Positions 11,411-22,350 of a stretch of 64,000 nucleotides of DNA are shown here, piece after piece. Source of the stretch: Apostichopus japonicus. Taxonomy: Eukaryota > Echinodermata > Holothuroidea > Aspidochirotida > Stichopodidae. How positions within the stretch are numbered: position 1 is the first letter of the stretch; each line of letters starts with the position of its first letter. Both the position numbers and the translations under genes were made by a program. The DNA lies in contig NC_092576.1 of the NCBI RefSeq assembly GCF_037975245.1, forward strand, positions 28,945,111 through 29,009,110, read 5' to 3'. A model generated the notes under the pieces. That model was not told the DNA's origin. It ran no database searches and was given only the letters and a program-made list of their open reading frames with translations.

Positions 11411-11482
11411 ATGGTTCTTATATATAATGCAGACGACAGACACCCAGTTGGAATTTCGTTGATGTGGTTTCTTGAAAAGTCG
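11411..11482 (-). CDS. LRR gene 1, LRR exon 3 (GC donor)
   Basis: 72 nt after acceptor ttacag. Encodes DFSRNHINEIPTGCLSSALY followed by IRTM or I. Same gcaagtacc donor as its duplicate at 9630-9701, so the GC donor predates the duplication or both copies share it by conversion. Confidence 0.8.
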
Positions 11483-12005
11483 CTGTAAATTAACCCCCCA
11501 AAAATGCAGGTTTTAATGTATGACGTGTGTTATGAGTGCCATTCACGGGCTTTTTCGTTAAAGCAAATTGAAATTGAAACAACATCAATGATTATTTCTG
11601 TATTTGCTTTGTTTATAAGGCAATAAATGTGCTCAAACATTGATGTACACAAAAATGGCATGACATACATGCATACTACAACCGATTCTATGATCTGATA
11701 AACACATATTTACTGGGTATCACCTCATAATTCAAACCAAAACTTTACATGGAATGTTTTTAAAATGCTTTGACATTTAATTAACAACTTTGAAACAGTT
11801 CGCCTGAGCAGGAGATAATTATCATTAGTTCATATGTACGCTAAGCTCCGGAAATATATTACAAAAAAAGAGGAATTCTAGAGAAACATATTTCTAAAAT
11901 AATAAGTAACGATTATTAACGACATCTGGAGATAATAACGGTGAACTTTTCATATAGAAAAGCTTTAAGGATTGTTCACAAAACTGAGTAAATAAGAAAA
12001 CATAC

Positions 12006-12077
12006 ACTGTCTGCAGGTTTACTTTAGATTCGAGTAAATCAACCGGGATGGTAGCAATACCATTCTTAGAAAATGCT
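12006..12077 (-). CDS. LRR gene 1, LRR exon 2
   Basis: 72 nt between acceptor attaacag and donor gtatgtttt. Encodes AFSKNGIATIPVDLLESKVN followed by LQTV. Phase 2 at both ends. Confidence 0.8.
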
Positions 12078-12874
12078 CTGTTAATAAAAGAATGGTAAAA
12101 GAAATGTATGAATCAATTCAGTGATTACACAGAAACAATGATATTGGATCACAGCTTGTGATATTGTGTGTGATGATGTGGGACATAGGCAGGCGTCCCA
12201 TGCATGTTCTTGGCTTTATTGTTTACGTGGGTGGTAGTTCTTTAGGGTTTCGTTTTTTTTTAACTCTTTCAGTATTGCTTTACTTACATTAAACATTTAT
12301 GTTTTCGTGTATGTTGCATTACGACTTGCTGACTAAACGATTTAGCTTTTGCTGAAGTGTACAAACAATAACTGAGAAGACGGACATAGCAAATGTTGGG
12401 ACTACATATGGGCTGCTAACATTATCCTTGTACGTAATCTATGAATTTATTACAGCACGGTGCAGAACAGGGGGCTCCCATGGGCTTGCGTGAACATGCG
12501 AGGTCATATCTGATGGTTACTACACCGTGCAACATTACCTCGGCTAAATCAAACGTAAAATCGCAAACGAAAAACGGCCGGATTAAGTCAAATGTGCCAG
12601 GCGGGGAGGAATATTGTGCAGACGGCGAATATAATATAGCTAGACCCCGATGACAGGAACATCTTTTTTCTATTCCTAGCGTACAAATTGTTACAAATTA
12701 AATTTTTGTTAAAACAATATATACACGGATAAGTTACAACAGAATGTTGCTAGAAATAGACACTTCATTTTAAGTGCAGCCAAACTTATACTTTTATGTT
12801 TATTTTGACTTTTAAAATGTTGTCTCTGATTTTAAACAAAGATTTACAAGGGAATTAAAATTTAAAAAACTTAC

Positions 12875-12946
12875 ACGTTTTCAATATTGTTCAGACTTGA
12901 AAATAATCCACTTGGAATCGCTTTTATTCGGTTCTTTGTGAAAATT
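12875..12946 (-). CDS. LRR gene 1, LRR exon 1
   Basis: 72 nt between acceptor ctttcag and donor gtaagttt. Encodes IFTKNRIKAIPSGLFSSLNN followed by IENV. First full repeat after the N-cap exon. Confidence 0.85.
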
Positions 12947-13650
12947 CTGAAAGTAAACAGAACAAAAGATTCAACGGTTTCATTATCTTCATTGACTTCA
13001 AGTAGCTAAAGGAACTTCGAAAGAAGTAAAAATGAATGACATTTCGAGTTTGTATTCTTATATCTTGAAGTCATGTTTAATATCCTTCATATTAAAGATA
13101 ATTGTAATTTATAGTAAAAATCAAAATGATATGAAGCAATTTAATGCGTGGTTTACTGTGTGATTGCGTACATAGATGTCATGTTGACTGTCCATTGAAA
13201 CGTTTCAGGTGGTATGCCAGTGATCGTGTTTCGCGACATATTTCTGTCAGTAATAAAATATCACAAAAGCAAAAATTAATTCCCAACGAATGTGAGCAAT
13301 TTCTGTTCATGTCATTACTTTTTGAAATATCGGGTGCAACAACTGGTATTATGTGATATATTCGTATATCAGTCTGGGGTTTTAAAAAAAAATCAAAATA
13401 GTACTAACAAAAAACCACCATTTAACGTATATTTTAATTTGAGGAAGAAGCCATCTCCTTTAAATGCATGCCCACGTGAATAACTGTCACTGCTCTTTAT
13501 AAACATCACCAAAACGAAAACAGATGGGTTAAACATTCATGTAGATAAACGGAAATTGACATTGCAATATTTGTGACCTAATATTACTCTAAATTTCTAT
13601 AAAATACCTAGTTACCAATAGGGCCCGTGCATAACCGTTCTTATTCTTAC

Positions 13651-13777
13651 ATTTCCGTTGCATTGTGAGGTAACGTTGGTATTACACTCAAACCTTTCTT
13701 AGTACAATCAACGAGGTAAAATGTCTTCTTCGTTTGATGGCAGTCACACGTATGATTGGCACCGCAAGCATTTGGTT
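13651..13777 (-). CDS. LRR gene 1, LRR N-cap exon (127 nt)
   Basis: Phase 1 start and phase 2 end, flanked by acceptor tgttcaacag and donor gtaagaat. Encodes PNACGANHTCDCHQTKKTFY and then LVDCTKKGLSVIPTLPHNAT. The Cys pattern C-x5-C-x-C followed by DC and a VIPxLPxNxT tail is the standard LRRNT cap of secreted or membrane LRR proteins. Its gene 2 counterpart is 34075-34201. Confidence 0.85.
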
Positions 13778-14296
13778 CTGTTGAACACAAAACATTAAAA
13801 CAAACAAGAAATGTTTCCCAGCACAGTATGTAAGTAGTGCAGGAAAGCTAGTTAACTACGGTGAATCTTGCTTACTGCAACAATATGGTTTTTAACATTT
13901 TCATACATAGTTTGCTCAGTTAAATGAAAAGGAAAAAATTATATTCACTAGTCTTGGGGCATTTTCATAATTACAATTTCAATTATAATACGATGAACAA
14001 TGTATCATTATTGTACAATAACTAGCGGGCATACGCATAATCTACATTCGTGTGCCTTGTTCGATAGTGTCATGAAACCTGAAAATTATATAAAAGAATA
14101 TTTGAGTTTGTTCCCTCAAATATATGATATAACTTTAAGTTATTGGTTATTCTTCGCAAATTAACATCATTTGCTGATGTAGACAATTAATATTATAGTA
14201 AATACATGTATTATTTTAAGATAACAAACCAATTGTGTTTCAAATATATCTGTAGTAACCTGTCAATGGTTACAGAGTGGATATTGAATAACTTAC

Positions 14297-14402
14297 TTGT
14301 TGCTTTTCTTATGTCTAGTTGATTATACTGCAGGGCGTCATCGATTGTCGCTGTCATTCCATGAACGTACCAAAAGGACATCACCATGAGCCAGAACCAC
14401 AT
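14297..14402 (-). CDS. LRR gene 1, signal-peptide exon
   Basis: 106 nt, ATG at 14402, donor gtaagtt after 14297, phase 1. Encodes MWFWLMVMSFWYVHGMTATI and then DDALQYNQLDIRKAT. The first 15 residues form a compact hydrophobic signal peptide. This ATG was chosen because the paralogous exon at 34842 starts at the same place; the frame is open further upstream but runs into a SINE. A good acceptor (ttctcttctgtaaatggttcag) lies about 20 bp upstream, consistent with splicing from a 5' non-coding exon near 15958. Confidence 0.8.
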
Positions 14403-14481
14403 TGTGCCAAACAATATGACTTTGCCACTGAACCATTTACAGAAGAGAAAACGCTGTTCTGTAAACAAGGTTTTTTTATTT

Positions 14482-14762
14482 AGAGCGTTGTGGTCCATTG
14501 GTTAAGGCGGTGGACTTCTAAGGATCGCCTGTTCGAATTCTGGTCAGATCATTTGTTTGTGTCTTTGGGCAAGGCACTTTATCTCTATAACCTCTCTCCA
14601 CCCAGGTGTATAAATGGGGACTTGCGACGTAACTTGTAAATACAGTCCCAGAAGAGATTGATCGAATTTTGCACACCAATTACCAGTGGTTAAGTGGTAA
14701 AGCCGTGTGAGGAGGCCTTTCAGTCAAACATGACTGTAAACCTTTAACTTGAACTTTTTTAA
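14482..14762 (+). mobile_element. tRNA-derived SINE with conserved core, next to gene 1 first coding exon
   Basis: The tRNA-like head has A-box-like ggtccattggttaaggcgg and B-box-like gttcgaattct. The core is gtgtctttgggcaaggcactttatct and caggtgtataaatggggac (given here as key pieces), and the tail ends ggcctttcagtcaaacatgactgt then an AACTT-rich end. A second copy of the family is at 61750-62092. The equivalent place upstream of gene 2 (about 34915-34950) has no SINE, so this is an insertion younger than the gene duplication. Confidence 0.8.
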
Positions 14763-15359
14763 TAAGAAGTGAAATATGTAAGAGTCGTAGGTATAGGTAG
14801 GTCGTAGGATAGGTAGTGCATTATATTGTTCCTTTCTCTTTCGAAACTTTTTAAGTCTTACTTGTTTTAATTTTTTCTAGGAATTTGGATAACTAGATAT
14901 GCTTTTAGTGTTCTTTGGTTCCACTTAGATCTTCGTTATCCCTAATTGAAAACTTCAAATGTAGGTCAATACATATACGTGCGAAATGCTCATAGAAACA
15001 AGTTAAGTTGTTGTGTAATTCTTTACTGAAATTCACCATGTTATAAATATTAAAAAACTAAACTATTTCAATTCCCAACTTTTCCTTTAGGGCTAATGAG
15101 GTTCGATCCTATCATGTTGGTGTATAAACTTTTTTGTGAGCGCAAATAATTATGTAAACAAATTAGCACAAATATTTATTCCGTTTTAAGTTTCGTTTCA
15201 GTTTAATATCTTTAATGATATATTTTCTGTGCAGACATGCCTATCTTTAAACGACAGTGGAAACTATTATATAGAATCATACTTTATTGGATCAATTCCT
15301 TTTAAAATAGATAGACAGAAAAGATAAGATTACGTAGCTTGTAAATGTGTATAGAAAGG

Positions 15360-15570
15360 ATAAGAGAGAGGCTGTAGGAAGGAGGGGAGGAGAGGTCGAA
15401 GGTGAAAATATACAGGCAGAGGTGGTTTAGTCATTATCTTCTAAGATAATGAGACCACGTGGTTAAATTGTGCCTTCAAAATCGTTACTGCAGAGCTCAA
15501 TTCTATCGGGGCGGTTGCCTAGAAATCCAATGCCTTGAAGGATCGTATCCGATGTAGTGTTGTTCGGAAG
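15360..15570 (-). mobile_element. Decayed Penelope-like 3' tail
   Basis: Minus-strand reading gives FLGNRPDRIEL, then an in-frame stop, then PRGLIILEDND, which parallels LGSRPDLVRIS and PHGLYIQERHD of the fragment at 533-802. It is too decayed to name more closely. It begins where the gene 1/gene 2 duplicated block ends. Confidence 0.35.
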
Positions 15571-15834
15571 GAAAAAACATTTTGAAAACAACTCAGTAAC
15601 GGTCCATCCGTATGAACGTATTTGCTAAAACGGGGTTTTTTTCCTTCATATTTGATTGCGTACTAGACAATAATTCTAAAAAGTTGCCCTAAATTTCGCT
15701 GGATATACATTTCATTACTACAGGTATGTCTTTCAAATGGAAATACATTGACCTTATTCATCATATTTACTCCCGTTTGTATAATTCAATCTTTCGTTAG
15801 TAATATGTACAACAGATCTGTAATAACCCTAACA

Positions 15835-16165
15835 AGAGGAAAAATCCCTATCAGGTGATACAATCTAGTTTTATGTTGACATGATCATACCAGCAAGAGG
15901 ACGATTGATAAATAATAATTTATTAAGATTAGTTTAAGTTTGCAACATTTAACTCACCTAACGACCAGTAACGAAAACTTGAATCTTCACCGATAATAGT
16001 CAGTTTTTTCAAAGACAAAATCGTTAATCAGTACGTATTAGTGTCATCCACATCAACGAACGAAGAGGCAAACGACTGGTACGTTGCCAACGAGTTTTTA
16101 CGGACAGCAATTAAGTGCATATTTATCAGATACGTAAAGGAAATAATACAGCATATATTTTGTCG
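15835..16165 (-). promoter_or_regulatory. Putative promoter/5' non-coding exon of gene 1
   Basis: On the minus strand the stretch ends in ctggtcgttag followed by a strong donor gtgagtt (exon end about 15958). The whole block has an inverted copy at 63405-63760 with the same donor. Conservation of a block around a donor, upstream of the signal-peptide exon and with no coding potential, suggests a 5' untranslated exon and promoter. No transcript evidence is available, so this is inference. Confidence 0.45.
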
Positions 16166-16329
16166 TTATATATTATGGTTTAATAACGTTAGTTATGAAG
16201 TTACAGACACAGTTCCACTTTCGTCTGAATTTGCTTTCAACTTCGTTTCTTCAATAATGAAACCAGATAGCTGCTTTTGTTAATTCAAACAAATCAATGT
16301 TAGAACAAAGAATGTCATTTGCGTTTGAA

Positions 16330-16458
16330 ACTAATATATCTATATCTATATCTCTCTCTCTCTCTCTATATATATATATAAATATATATATATATAGATA
16401 TAGATATATATATATATATAAATATATATATAGATATATATATATATAGATATAGATG
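16330..16458. repeat. TA/TC microsatellite
   Basis: Runs of tatatc, tctctc and tatata with aaatat interruptions. It produces a spurious Ile/Tyr-rich frame on the minus strand. Confidence 0.9.
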
Positions 16459-16633
16459 GTCAAGCGAAGGGTTGCTGAGCAATATATGTTGAACTGTTGT
16501 GTTTCATGCATGAAGCTTCAAATAAACGTTCAATACAAGTGATAGAAACCAAAAGGACGAGAAGTCTTTTACAGCAGATACTCACAGTGCTTCCAGTGCT
16601 TGTGTTTTCTACAAGAGGTTCTCTGGTCAAACT

Positions 16634-16896
16634 CCCAGCAAACATAAAAACGTTTTGAAAACGTTATTAAAACGTTTCGTCTTTTGTTTTGATAACGTTA
16701 TTTGTGGTGTAACAAATATGTCACGAAAACGTTTTCGGGCTATTATTTCAAAACTTTTTTCGTTAAAACATTAATATAACATTAATATCTCATTAAAACG
16801 TTATACTGACGTTTTTATAACACCATATTTAACGTTATAAATACATACTTTAGAGGCTTTTTAAAAATGTTATGATAACGTTTTGTGTTTGCTGGG
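16634..16896. mobile_element. MITE with CCCAGCAAACA termini and internal AACGTT repeats
   Basis: 263 bp bounded by inverted termini cccagcaaaca and tgtttgctggg. The interior is rich in aacgtt/aaaacgtt units in both orientations. No coding capacity. I do not see a convincing target duplication. Confidence 0.75.
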
Positions 16897-16899
16897 CTG

Positions 16900-17390
16900 T
16901 TGTATCGTTTCTCGCCAATTGTCTAAATATGTATATGTTGCATGGACATGGCTGTTGCCAATCATTTCACAAGATTTCTGCTTACTGAACAGAGCTGGTT
17001 ATAAAGTATATTTACTGAAAAGAGAAATAAAAGCAACTCCTGTGTACTAGAGTTCTGTGTTTAACTTTGTGTTTTTTCACAACAAAATATGTCTGTATTA
17101 GCGAAGCTCATCGCAGGCGAGGGCACTTCTGATATGGGGCAAGGTAATTAACCAGAAGGAACACTATCTATAATTATTTGGTTAGTGTATGTTTGCTTGC
17201 AAGAGTCTGTCAAACGTTCAGGTTAAGTCAACATATGATGTAACTATCTGAAGTAGAGTACTCAAGGCAAAACTGATGTCATCGTCGTCATCATTATTGT
17301 TGTGTTATATAATCAGATGGGTTGGTATAAAGGCTAGTTTATCAAGTAGATGACATTGAAAGTTTGTGGAAATGAATGTCCATAGTTACT
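16900..17390. other. No gene seen
   Basis: AT-rich, no exon-like signal apart from ordinary AG/GT dinucleotides, and no repeat recognised. It lies between the MITE and the orphan LRR block. Confidence 0.4.
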
Positions 17391-17682
17391 TTTATTTGCT
17401 TGAACTAAATGTAGAAAAGGGAAACGCTCAAACACAGATTTGACAATGAAATGGGAGGGGGAACTGTACGGATGTTTTGAAACGATACAAGTGATGAACG
17501 ATGTACTTCGACCTTTCTGTTTAACAGGATCATCAGTTTCAACATGTGTACTTTACGAACTTTAAATTTAGATTTAAACTTTCCTGAAATCATTTCGAAT
17601 CAGCAGTTGTTTAATGGTAAAGTATGGATGACACTCTTATTGATGTAAACTTTGTTCAATAACAAGGTAATATGAGATTTAC

Positions 17683-17753
17683 AGTGTTTGCTGAGCGTGT
17701 AATCCTTGAAAAGCCTTTGCGGTAGTTCACGGATTAGGTTTCATGAAAGCATT
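17683..17753 (-). pseudogene. Orphan dead LRR exon
   Basis: Homologous to the exon at 432-503. The acceptor reads AA instead of AG, the third codon after the junction is followed by TGA (M-L-S-stop), and one base of a CC is missing, giving 71 nt. The remaining frame reads NLIRELPQRLFK. It sits between the end of gene 2 and the start of gene 1 and belongs to neither. A relic of a duplicated or deleted copy. Confidence 0.75.
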
Positions 17754-17799
17754 TTGTGAAAGTAGAAGCAACATACTGTGAAGGCAGAAAGTAAAAGTA

Positions 17800-20700
17800 G
17801 CATACTGAGTAATATTTTCTATATAACTACTTAAGCACAAATAGGAAAGTAAAATTAGATGTTAAGGTAAAAAGGGTCAATAAACTGGAATGCTAAAGAA
17901 GTTTTAGCGACAAAAGGATGATATAGAACCATACTAAATATATGTCACACTGTAAAGTTATTGCTACAAAATTATTGCTCTAACGGTATTGTTATTTTTG
18001 TCCTGCTTCACAAATGTAATTTAATTTTTAATTATCACAGCCTTTATTTCAAGAAGAATTGCAAGAAGACAGAGGAAATGCTCGGTTTATATAAGTTCAC
18101 AGGAGATATAAACCCAACCATCATTATTGGTCTATGCTGATAGAGATAATTGTCATAAATAACTTCCACAAAGATATCACAGGTTTAATGTGTCTTAGCA
18201 CATTGTGCTGAAAACATTATGGGTCAGAGGAAAGGTTTACAGGGGTAAAAACTGTGAATTAGATATCCTTTCTAGAAAACATTCCGACCTCCTCAGAAAT
18301 CCATATTTTTTTGAAAACTCATTTCAATGCAATTTTTTTCGATAATCTTGGTGGTTGCAAATCGTATTTGTTTACACATATATACCGCTTTAAATGATTT
18401 GCGATCAATTTATGGTAACAAACAAAGTTAACCGGAGACCAATGTTTTTTCAGCTCTTGTATCTTGTCCGAAGACCTATTGTTTCATATACTTGATGTAT
18501 ATATACATGTACTATATGTATTTGACTCACTTTTTTAAGACCTATATCACTCCCCTTCTCTCGAACCGATACCTCATTCCGTAGGTATCAGCTTTATTAA
18601 AACCAGGAAGCCTTATTTCTTTCTTCAAACTAACTTCTCGAGCGTTTGATTTCAACTTTAGGAAAACAAATTTGTGTAAAGTGAGATACCCCAGAGTTTG
18701 CGTGTCCAAGCATATACCAGCATTTCACTCGATTGTAATTAACTGATCGATAGATGACTATTAACTTGAATTATTAATTGCCATTCCATTAGCTGGAACC
18801 GCTAAATGATTTTGTTCCAGAATCTTTAGACAAAAACTAATACGTCCAAGCCATTAATATGTGGTCGACTGCAGTTGTTTTTTGTGCAATGTTAAGTAAA
18901 GGTAAACAGAAGTGATATGTAGTACGCATATACAACGCCAAGTGCTTGCATGTAGATGTAAGATCGAGATCCCCTTGTGAAAATTGGTGAATGTGGTTTT
19001 TAGGGAAACAGCAATATCATGGAGTATGCTTGAAAAGGCAAACCTATGGCTAATTTCAATTGATTCCTTTATTTTCTATCTCATAAAGTTTCAGTCCAGT
19101 TCACCCAGAGGACACAACATATGATGATTCCTGTATTAAATTAAAAGAGAACAGTGTTTTGCTGGATATTTTTAAGGATGCTTTTCCGTGTATTTAATTT
19201 TCATTTAATTTGTTTACATTCGAGTTTTGTCATGCATTTTTGCATCGTCTTTATATTCTTGTATGGTAAGCGTATCGAAATATGATTAATATTAAAAAAC
19301 AAATTGGTTTGTTAATGTTTTCTTGTTGATCATATGGTTACATTAATAGGTTTCTACTCTTCAAAGTTACAGCGACTATTGTTTACATATCGATCTTTAC
19401 CATTCACCATTCCATTGAATTTATCGATGATGTCCATTTAATAATCGGCATGTAAACATAGTAAGTTCATAAGTGCAAAGTATTGTCTCTTCTGTCATGT
19501 CAATTGCGATCTAAGAGGGAGCATTCTGTTCGATTGCTGGTTTGATGAGCTTTGCTAGTTACCATTCCCCAAAGATCTAGCAAAAATGTCTAGAAAGGTT
19601 CAAGTACGACTAATTTCTTTAATCTCTTAGTCTAAATTGTGTGTGTATTCCAATCATGGTACTTTTATTTAGTTTGAACCCTTCTTCGTAGAATATATTC
19701 TGAAGGTTTAGTTAACAACACTTTTCAAGAACCATAGAACAATGAACATGGGAACCTGTTGTTTCTTAGAAAATCACACACATACGATACTTTTGCCTTC
19801 TGAGATTCTTTTATCTAACAAGTCACCAGCTCTTCGGTGTTATTACTAGTCATATACTTATACATTTTAATTAATCATGTCCTCATTTATACACGTCTTG
19901 CATTGCAAATTGATGATCTATGTGTTGCGAGTTCGAGTAATAGTAATAGTCAGCTTGTATCCTTGAACATGACACTTCATCTGAAGTGTCTCTTCTGTAT
20001 CAACCGGTGAGGTAATTTGTACATATAATTACGGTACAGTGGATTATTACGTTATTGTGGCATAATGAAACTGATTATATTTTGCACACTTCTCTTTCTG
20101 GATGTGACATGTTATCTATGACAAGATGTTACCAATACAAAGTCATGTCAGGTCTTGTACTGATGTAATTATCTAACATTAAACAACTTTAAATTCCGAA
20201 GAAGTTGAAAGTTGTCAGATGTGACTAGTTATTCGAAGAATGTGCTCGATGAATCAAATGATTGAGAACTCATTGGAAGCCCCTGTAATTAAGATTTTTT
20301 TTTTCATTTGCTTGTAGTTAGTTCATCCACGTTGCATATCACATAGTGCAATGATTGTTGTACTGTTGCTTCATCATCATGTTGAACATGCTCATATCTT
20401 TGAAATATAGGATGGTGATGGTGATGGGGTTAGGTTTGGAACTGTGTTGTCGTTTGTTTCTTGCACATATTAAACATATCACTAAGTTACAAATATTTAT
20501 ATGTTTTACTGTGAAGGTGAAAAACTATTATTTGCTTGTACTTTCATTTGAAAAACATAAGAAAAGATTTTCTCAATGACTTTTGTCAATAAAGTAAAGT
20601 TGCATATTAAAAACAATCATCTTGCATTAATTTAGCGGTAGTACTTACTTATTGTGGTTGAAACAGAAAGTAATTGAAACGAATGTGTAAGCAAGTAGGG

Positions 20701-22270
20701 GTGAAGGTGCAATCTGCTACTCAAATAGCAACACGATTTTATTAGTAAATGACCATCTGAATAAATGTATGGAAGTGAATTGAATTTTCATTGCATGTAA
20801 GTATGTTATTCCAAACTAGTTTCGCAATCACGTGCCCCTATTTGCCGACTCGATTCCAGGCTGATTTATACTTTAATGCAAGTCGTTGTGCGTCATTGCT
20901 GAATTGCAACCCAGAACTAAAGCACCCTCATCATCAATACTTTAAATAATATAATGACAATCGATTGCAATGTCATCAATCAGCAGCGAAATACAAGTAT
21001 ACTACACAAAGAAAATTTGCATAAGTCTGAATTAGAGTTAAGACGATGTTGGAAATCGACCTAACAAAAGCTTAGTTTTAAAAAAAAAACGGTCACAGTA
21101 AGTTCGTTGAGTGAAATTATTGATTGTATGTACGATAAGACAAAATAGATTAAAGAAAACTGTGTATAGTGGTGACGAATTCAATAGTTTTTCATTACAC
21201 AGGATAACTCGAAAACACTCACTTATATCTCTGCTATACTATTCTTTAGAACGAGAAGAACAGACTGTTTGGTTTAATACATTAGTTAAACATACCAATT
21301 ACGATATAGGATTACACGTTAAACATGAAAACAGTGACATTTGTCATGTGGTTAATATATGTTATACTCTACTGCAAGTCAGAGCAGGCATATATTTCTT
21401 TAAAGTTCTTCATTAGTCTGGTTAATCCTTTAGCTTAGTACAGAAGGTAATCACACCATATATTGTTAAATCTGTAGCTTTATAGAAGTGTCTCTTTGTA
21501 CTTTATAATACAGCGTATCACGAAACTAGGTAATTACTACAGAAAGACATATTATAGCTATTTTTTGGGTATTACTTTTTACAATATAATGACTTAACAC
21601 GAAAGACATGCAAATGTAACATACCATAACGTAGCGATAATTTTTCATTAACATTTCTTAACAGAGTAACTCCTACATAGTTGCACATTAAACAGTCTTA
21701 ACAGCAAAAGGTATTTAGATGATTCAGATGGTGAACCAAGAGCATACGTTGATTTTCCAGAACACACAATCCTGAGACCATTTTGCTACATATTCCTTAT
21801 GTCATTCATCGAGATGAAACGTTTATTTAAAATTAGTGTTTTTTAAATAAATATTTAATGTACAGGATTCTAAATGTTCTCCTTTGGAAAAAAATTAGTA
21901 CAATAACTTTCAAAAACAGATAGAAACAACCGACGACAATGGAACTCCCGTGATACTATAAAAAAAAAAGTAGTAACTACTGTCAAAATGGTTTCTTACC
22001 AATGTAATTGAGTTCAACAATCATGTTAGAAACAAGACAAGTTGATCAATACTGTAATATATATTAGCAGACTACGTTTCAGATTTTTTACAAATATACA
22101 CAGTGAACTATTTAAAAAAAGCTCAAAAAATTCCGATTGTGTAAGATATGCTGACTCACAATAAAACTTTGTCAGGTCAACTCCTTTGTCAGGTCAATAT
22201 TCCGAGACTTCAAATTAAGAAAAACTAATATCGCTTTTAGATCCGACATTATAGATGTAAAACCAGTTAA
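17800..22270. other. Intergenic region between gene 2 end and gene 1 start
   Basis: About 4.5 kb of AT-rich sequence. I found no exon with LRR or membrane-protein character, no RNA gene and no clear mobile element. A candidate poly(A) signal for gene 2 (AATAAA on the minus strand, tttatt at 21822-21827) lies about 450 bp past its stop. Short open frames here look like chance. Confidence 0.4.
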
Positions 22271-22273
22271 GAA

Positions 22274-22350
22274 TTACATGGAAAGGTAGTCGATGTATTT
22301 TCTTTGACAGCGTCTTTTGATGTAACGGTACGCGGGAAGTATTGCCTCAC
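22274..22350 (-). CDS. LRR gene 2, last exon (stop codon)
   Basis: 77 nt after acceptor ttcgaattacag. Completes a Gly codon and encodes EAILPAYRYIKRRCQRKYID followed by YLSM and TAA. A short basic tail following a membrane segment, probably cytoplasmic. Confidence 0.8.

Larger units (their letters stand above)
432..14402 (-). other. LRR gene 1 (gene span, C-terminal part beyond window)
   Basis: A minus-strand spliced gene assembled from twelve exons: signal-peptide exon 14402-14297, LRR N-cap exon 13777-13651, then ten single-LRR exons ending in this window at 432. All junctions from the N-cap onward are phase 2 and the signal exon ends in phase 1, so the reading frame stays open across all twelve exons. 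By comparison with gene 2 next door, the missing C-terminus should hold a cysteine-rich region and several membrane segments, probably left of base 1. Intron insertions include a SINE (about 8968-9205), a Penelope-like element (3551-4871) and LINE pieces. The likely role is an extracellular LRR receptor. The family and exon structure are directly visible; the function is inferred. I saw no in-frame lesion in the exons read, so this may be the best preserved of the three copies, although two introns use GC donors. Confidence 0.75.
13050..15360. repeat. Block shared with 33250-35480 (gene 1/gene 2 duplication)
   Basis: Exons and introns around the first two coding exons of genes 1 and 2 align by eye at an offset of about 20.2 kb, same orientation. 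Shared intron landmarks include tgtccattg followed by aacgtt and ggtggtatgccagtga, and, at the far end, gacagtggaaactattatata. Similarity is lost at about 13050/33250 and 15360/35480. Confidence 0.8.

Noticed and set aside
16251-16511. 86-codon frame rich in Ile/Tyr
   Set aside because: A translated TA microsatellite.
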